Positions 5,789 to 9,149 of a DNA stretch of 9,149 nt are shown here, piece by piece (the stretch's first letter is position 1; each line of letters begins with the position of its first letter). The notes under the pieces are model-generated. The model did no database searches, was not told where the DNA came from, and worked only from the letters and a program-made list of their open reading frames with translations. This stretch comes from Nitrospinota bacterium (GTDB lineage: Bacteria > Nitrospinota > Nitrospinia > SZUA-224): the NCBI GenBank assembly GCA_016212345.1, contig JACRGM010000230.1, positions 1 through 9,149 of the forward strand, read 5' to 3'. Position numbers and translations under genes: made by a program.

Positions 5789-6856
5789 ATGATAAAGACC
5801 TTTTTAAAGATAATACTCATATTAACAGGGATTTGTTCTATTGTCATCTTTACCCTCTGGTATTCTGGGGAAGTTATTACTGATAAAGGGGTAAAGACCT
5901 TTGGGATAGTTGAGACAACAGAGGTTAATATCTCCTCTAAGATCCCAGGGAGGATAGCCTCTATCCCTGTGGAAGAAGGGGATATTGTTGTGGCTGGAAG
6001 ACCTGTGGTCTTATTGGAGAAAAAGGATATGATATTAGAGGTTGAGAAGGCAAAGGCGTATAAAGAGACCATTGATGAAGAACTAAAGGAAAGAGATGCC
6101 TATATTGATAATATAAAGGCAATGATACGATATAATCAAGCCAATCTTCGAAGTGCAGAGGCGAATATTGAAAATGCATTGGCCCTTTTGAAGGAGAAGA
6201 AGAGGGAATGGGAAAGGTCTAGAGATCTTCTAGAAAAAGGGATTATTACAGAGAGTCAGTATGATATATCAGAGAGACTTTATAAATCAGCAGAGACGAT
6301 GCGGGCCTATAATATATCCCAGAAGGATGCGATCGAATCTCAGTATCTTTCAGCCAATGCCCAACTCCGTTCTGCTGAGGCCTCTTGTAAGGTAGTTGCC
6401 AGTAAGGTCAGAGAGGCGGATATTGCAATTGGTATCATCAAGGTTCGTTTAGAAGATACAGAGATATCCTCCCCAATCAAAGGGATAGTAACAATGAAGG
6501 CCCTTGAGGAAGGGGAGTATGTCTCCCCAGGCATGACTATCTTAACGATCCAGGATATAGAGAGATTCTGGGTTAGGGTAGATATAGATGAGACCAAGAT
6601 CGGGAATATCAAGATTAATGATCCTGCGGTAATAGAGGTATTATCTCTCCCTTCGCTAATATTTTCTGGAAGGGTATTCGAGATAGGGGGTGAGGGATCC
6701 TTTGCTACTGAGAGGAATGTGAAAGGTGGAAGACAAGATATTAAGACCTTCCGTGTAAAGGTACTTATAGAGAATCCAGAGGGTCTGTTGAAGACAGGGA
6801 TGACTGGTGAGGTTACTTTTCATGGGCAAGGCAATAAAGGTAGAGAATATTACTAA
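5789..6856 (+). CDS. HlyD-family periplasmic adaptor (membrane fusion protein)
   Basis: This 355-residue protein is the adaptor of a tripartite or ABC-driven exporter. It is anchored in the inner membrane and bridges the periplasm. Residues 4-25 form the signal anchor; no lipobox cysteine is in the right context. The two half-lipoyl segments lie around 37-80 (VNISSKIPGRIASIPVEEGD) and 221-255 (ISSPIKGIVTMKALEEGEYV). They are separated by a long alpha-helical hairpin of charged and alanine-rich residues at about 82-220. Residues 258-345 form the beta-barrel part, ending in LKTGMTGEVTF. The length is normal for the family. No clear Shine-Dalgarno precedes ATG 5789, but the N-terminal anchor makes a later start unlikely. 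The ATPase gene starts inside its last 35 bases. The layout resembles ybhG-ybhF-ybhS-ybhR-type exporters, but with one permease gene and no outer-membrane channel gene in view. The substrate is unknown. Confidence 0.92.
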   Translation: MIKTFLKIILILTGICSIVIFTLWYSGEVITDKGVKTFGIVETTEVNISSKIPGRIASIPVEEGDIVVAGRPVVLLEKKDMILEVEKAKAYKETIDEELKERDAYIDNIKAMIRYNQANLRSAEANIENALALLKEKKREWERSRDLLEKGIITESQYDISERLYKSAETMRAYNISQKDAIESQYLSANAQLRSAEASCKVVASKVREADIAIGIIKVRLEDTEISSPIKGIVTMKALEEGEYVSPGMTILTIQDIERFWVRVDIDETKIGNIKINDPAVIEVLSLPSLIFSGRVFEIGGEGSFATERNVKGGRQDIKTFRVKVLIENPEGLLKTGMTGEVTFHGQGNKGREYY

Positions 6857-7826
6857 GCGATTTGGGGATCTCTGTGCAGTAGATTCCATCTCTTATGAGG
6901 TGAATGAGGGGGAGTGTTTTGGCCTCTTAGGTCCCAATGGTGCTGGAAAGACAACCCTTATCAGGATGTTGACCACACTGTTAAAGCCAACAAATGGTAC
7001 TGCCTTTATTGAAGGGTATGATATCAATAGGAATCCAGATGCAGTAAGGAAGAATATAGGGGTTGTTCCACAGGCAATGACTAGTGACCTTGATCTAACT
7101 GCGTGGGAGAATATGGAGATATATGGTAAATATTATCAGATCCCTAAGAAGATAAGGCAAAAGAGGATAGGGGAGTTATTAGATATGGTAGGATTGATAA
7201 ACCGTAAGGATGATCTTGTTGCTACCTATTCTGGTGGGATGAGGCGAAGGCTTGAGATCGCACGTGGTTTGATACACAATCCTCCAATCATCTTTTTGGA
7301 TGAACCCACATTGGGACTTGATCCTCAAGGCAGAAGGTTGGTCTGGGAATTTCTTCAAAGACTACGAAAAGAGAGAGGTTTGACCCTTTCTATTACAACT
7401 CATTATATGGAGGAGGCTGAATTTCTTTGTGATAGGGTTGCGATTATTGATTATGGAAAGATCGTTGCCCTTGATACCCCTATGGAATTAAAAAGGAATA
7501 TCCCCGGCAGTGATATTATCACTATAACCTTTGATGAGGTCACAAAGGGATTAAAAGAATGGATAAATGGTCTACCATCTGTTCATCGTATTATAGAAGA
7601 GTTTAATGATTATCAGATATATATTGATAATGGTGCATCACTTATACCCCGACTTGTTGAGGAGGTAAACAAGATGGGGAGAAGGATAGTTAAGGTCTCT
7701 TTAAGAGAACTGACACTTGAAGATGTCTTTATACATTACACAGGGAGGTCTATTAGGGAGGAGGAGGCAAAAAAGATAAGTTTCCTTATTGGGGCAGGTG
7801 TCCCGCAGAAGTTTAGTAGAGGGTAA
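6822..7826 (+). CDS. ABC-2 type exporter ATP-binding protein (DrrA/CcmA-like)
   Basis: This 334-residue cytoplasmic ATPase would power the adjacent ABC-2 permease. All the motifs are present: Walker A GPNGAGKTT at 37-45, Q-loop Q84, signature YSGGM at 136-140, Walker B IIFLDEP at 156-162, and the switch histidine H194 in TTHYMEEAE. The C-terminal domain of DrrA-like ATPases follows and ends near LTLEDVFIHYTGRSIREEE. About 20 further residues look unlike the family and run to a stop just before a heptamer tract. I chose ATG 6822, which has GGTGAGG at 6806-6812 ahead of it. A GTG at 6807 would add five residues and start within that site. The gene overlaps the adaptor gene by 35 bases, so the two are probably translationally coupled. 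Confidence 0.95.
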   Translation: MGKAIKVENITKRFGDLCAVDSISYEVNEGECFGLLGPNGAGKTTLIRMLTTLLKPTNGTAFIEGYDINRNPDAVRKNIGVVPQAMTSDLDLTAWENMEIYGKYYQIPKKIRQKRIGELLDMVGLINRKDDLVATYSGGMRRRLEIARGLIHNPPIIFLDEPTLGLDPQGRRLVWEFLQRLRKERGLTLSITTHYMEEAEFLCDRVAIIDYGKIVALDTPMELKRNIPGSDIITITFDEVTKGLKEWINGLPSVHRIIEEFNDYQIYIDNGASLIPRLVEEVNKMGRRIVKVSLRELTLEDVFIHYTGRSIREEEAKKISFLIGAGVPQKFSRG

Positions 7827-7828
7827 AA

Positions 7829-7863
7829 GGAGTAGGGAGTTAGGAGTAGGGAGTAGGGAGATA
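7829..7863 (+). repeat. Tandem GGAGTAG heptamers (five copies)
   Basis: Five consecutive 7-base units are seen: GGAGTAG, GGAGTTA, GGAGTAG, GGAGTAG, GGAGATA. They fill nearly all the 40-base gap between the ATPase stop and the permease ATG. Every unit contains a GGAG core that can act as a ribosome-binding site. The last one (7857-7860) is six bases from ATG 7867, so the tract serves as the permease Shine-Dalgarno region. Copy number could change by slippage. Similar tracts also occur as interspersed repeats in some environmental genomes, so the fit to the ribosome site may be incidental. Confidence 0.8.
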
Positions 7864-7866
7864 TAG

Positions 7867-8979
7867 ATGAGATGGTTTGCTGTTTTTCAGAGGGATTTAA
7901 TAAAGTTTTTTCGGAATCCCATTATAATCTTTGTGAGTATCTTGATGCCTCTCCTTTATTTAATAATCTTGGGAAATTCATTTCAGGGGAAGTTAAACCA
8001 TATCCCTTTTGTTGTGGTTGATCAGGATAATGGTTATTATTCCTTGCGTATCAGAGAATCATTAGAGGCCCTCTCTGCCGGACCTAAGATATTTAAAATA
8101 GCATATATGAGTGATCCTGTTAAGGCAATTCAACAGGTGAAGATGGGTATCTTTTCGGCTGCATTGATTATACCTCCAAATTTTAGTAAAGATGTGGTAC
8201 TTAAAAATGGGCCTGAGGTGGGTCTCTTTACAGACAATTCTGATTCTATATCATCTGATACTGTGATAACTACAGTTCACACATCTATGCAAGGGCTTTT
8301 AATAAATTATATCCCTGTTAGAGAGGATATGAATAATATCTATCTCAGGGCAAATGAATTGTATCGCAAGATCGATTATGATGAATCCTTGATACCTGGT
8401 ATTGTTATTATGGCCATATTCATGGGGACTCTGACCTCAGGGGCATTTAATATAGTAATGGATAAATTCCTTGGTGTCCATGAAAGTTATCTTGTAACCC
8501 CTCTCACTAGAAGGGATATGGTAACTGGGATAATTATAAGTGGTGTCCTTCTTACAAGTATTACAGCCCTCGTTGTCTTTGGTCTTAGTTTATTTATTAC
8601 AGGTTGTCAGTTAAATGGTGGGATTAAGGGTATCTTTCTTATTATTCTCCTTATCATACTGACCTCATTAGGGCTTCTTAGTATGATGTTTATTGTCCTT
8701 GGCAGGGCTAATCATCCTAGAATTGTAGGGATAGTTGCTGGTTTCCTGAATGTGATCTTATTCTTCCCGAGCGGGGCGATCTATCCTATATCGAGTTTCC
8801 CTGGATGGCTTAGTACCTTTTCTAAGATCAACCCAGAGACATATGCAGTACATGCATTAAGGTCACTGATATTCAAGGGAGGTGATTTCTCAGCAATAAA
8901 GAATGATTTTATCTTTCTGATATTATTTACCATACTTATGCTTTTAGGGGCAATAGGGATATTTAAAAGGAGGTTGTAA
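7867..8979 (+). CDS. ABC-2 type transporter permease
   Basis: This 370-residue inner-membrane protein would form the channel of the exporter with the upstream ATPase and adaptor. One transmembrane helix lies at about 18-36. A large extracytoplasmic domain spans about 37-174, and five more helices lie near 175-195, 219-245, 253-278, 285-305 and 346-365. The stretch YPISSFPGWLSTFSKINPE with TYAVHALR at 306-332 is the typical ABC-2 family signature before the last helix. The N-terminal FQRDLIKFFRNP is the usual cytoplasmic coupling helix. The size and layout match YbhR/YhhJ-like permeases. Only one permease gene is present, so I infer a homodimer unless a second gene lies beyond the window. The ribosome site is the heptamer tract just before ATG 7867. 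The substrate cannot be predicted. No terminator hairpin is visible after the stop. Confidence 0.94.
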   Translation: MRWFAVFQRDLIKFFRNPIIIFVSILMPLLYLIILGNSFQGKLNHIPFVVVDQDNGYYSLRIRESLEALSAGPKIFKIAYMSDPVKAIQQVKMGIFSAALIIPPNFSKDVVLKNGPEVGLFTDNSDSISSDTVITTVHTSMQGLLINYIPVREDMNNIYLRANELYRKIDYDESLIPGIVIMAIFMGTLTSGAFNIVMDKFLGVHESYLVTPLTRRDMVTGIIISGVLLTSITALVVFGLSLFITGCQLNGGIKGIFLIILLIILTSLGLLSMMFIVLGRANHPRIVGIVAGFLNVILFFPSGAIYPISSFPGWLSTFSKINPETYAVHALRSLIFKGGDFSAIKNDFIFLILFTILMLLGAIGIFKRRL

Positions 8980-9022
8980 AAAATATAGGTTCTTTCGCAC
9001 AAAAGTTGAGTATCTTAGAAGT

Positions 9023-9045
9023 CCTGTCCTGAGCTTGCCGAAGGG
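9023..9045. repeat. REP-like 'CTGAGCTTGCCGAAGG' motif
   Basis: The stretch from CCTGTCCTGAGC to TTGCCGAAGGG is a close form of a short intergenic repeat (CCTGAGC-TTG-CGAAGG type) that I recognise from many unrelated environmental bacterial genomes. Only one copy is present and it is not a strong hairpin by itself. It lies 44 bases after the permease stop. Confidence 0.5.
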
Positions 9046-9049
9046 AATG

Positions 9050-9094
9050 TAAAAATCAAAAATAAAAATGCAAAATGACAAATCAAAATTCAAA
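9050..9094. repeat. A-rich degenerate repeat patch
   Basis: This stretch is built of short variants such as AAAAATCAAAA, AAAAATGCAAAATGACA and AATCAAAATTCAAAG. A similar but shorter patch occurs at 3226-3250 (AAAAATCAAAATGCAATTTCAC), downstream of the radical SAM gene. Both lie at gene ends. They look like members of an interspersed low-complexity family, with no coding or terminator structure seen. Confidence 0.45.
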
Positions 9095-9149
9095 GATGAG
9101 TTTAAGAGGCGAAATTATAGCTTTTAAACTATTGAGAGAAACAACTGAA
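9075..9149 (+). CDS. Possible start of a gene running off the window
   Basis: A reading frame opens at ATG 9075 (or 9096, MSLRGEIIAFKLLRETTE) and stays open to the last base, giving 18-25 codons. The part after 9096 reads like protein, with LRGEIIAFKLLRE as a plausible amphipathic helix. Neither ATG has a ribosome site, and the first lies inside the A-rich patch. It is too short to assign to a family. Confidence 0.3.
   Translation, partial: MTNQNSKMSLRGEIIAFKLLRETTE

Noticed and set aside
6807..6821. GTG start for the ABC ATPase
   Set aside because: It overlaps the likely ribosome site, and the family normally begins at about the IKVENITKRFG segment, as from ATG 6822.
7829..7863. CRISPR-like or VNTR coding repeat
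   Set aside because: The units are only seven bases, without spacers, and not in a reading frame.

Overview
The window comes from a Gram-negative bacterium. It carries lpxK (lipid A synthesis) and a squalene-hopene cyclase (hopanoids). The DNA is AT-leaning, roughly 40% GC by eye, and the genes favour AGA/AGG arginine and ATA isoleucine codons. Scattered palindromic elements, A-rich intergenic patches and a GGAGTAG heptamer tract are typical of some uncultivated lineages (Nitrospirota-, Desulfobacterota- or Brocadiales-like). I cannot fix the phylum from sequence alone.

Left block, plus strand (1-2977): an 89-bp palindromic repeat and a leader hairpin precede amrB, a MEMO-family protein of the AmmeMemoRadiSam system. 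Fifteen bases later comes shc, a full-length squalene-hopene cyclase with its DXDD catalytic motif and QW repeats. These two genes are probably co-transcribed.

Middle block, minus strand (2943-5457), read from right to left: lpxK (tetraacyldisaccharide 4'-kinase) overlaps by 11 bases the start of a radical SAM protein with a reduced SPASM/twitch-like C-terminus. A 93-base gap with a promoter-like sequence follows, then a 72-residue NifU C-terminal-type Fe-S scaffold protein. The scaffold gene overlaps the 3' end of shc tail to tail by 35 bases, with no terminator between them.

Divergent intergenic region (5458-5788): it holds a 180-bp, almost completely palindromic MITE-like element, 42 bases upstream of lpxK and 109 bases upstream of the next operon. 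Its right terminal repeat supplies a -35 box that sits 17 bases from a good -10 in the flanking DNA and points at the export operon.

Right block, plus strand (5789-8979): a three-gene export operon encodes a HlyD-type membrane fusion protein, a DrrA-like ABC ATPase and an ABC-2 permease. The first two genes overlap by 35 bases. The permease is preceded by five copies of a Shine-Dalgarno-like heptamer. The tail (8980-9149) carries a widespread REP-like motif, an A-rich patch and possibly the first codons of another gene.

The protein genes belong to known families, and I see no clear new enzymatic system. The most interesting signals are non-coding: the two related palindromes, the MITE-derived hybrid promoter, the tandem ribosome-binding heptamers, and a short Cys-rich reading frame overlapping the leader hairpin before amrB. 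The tight coupling of lpxK to an uncharacterised radical SAM enzyme is the best protein-level lead.
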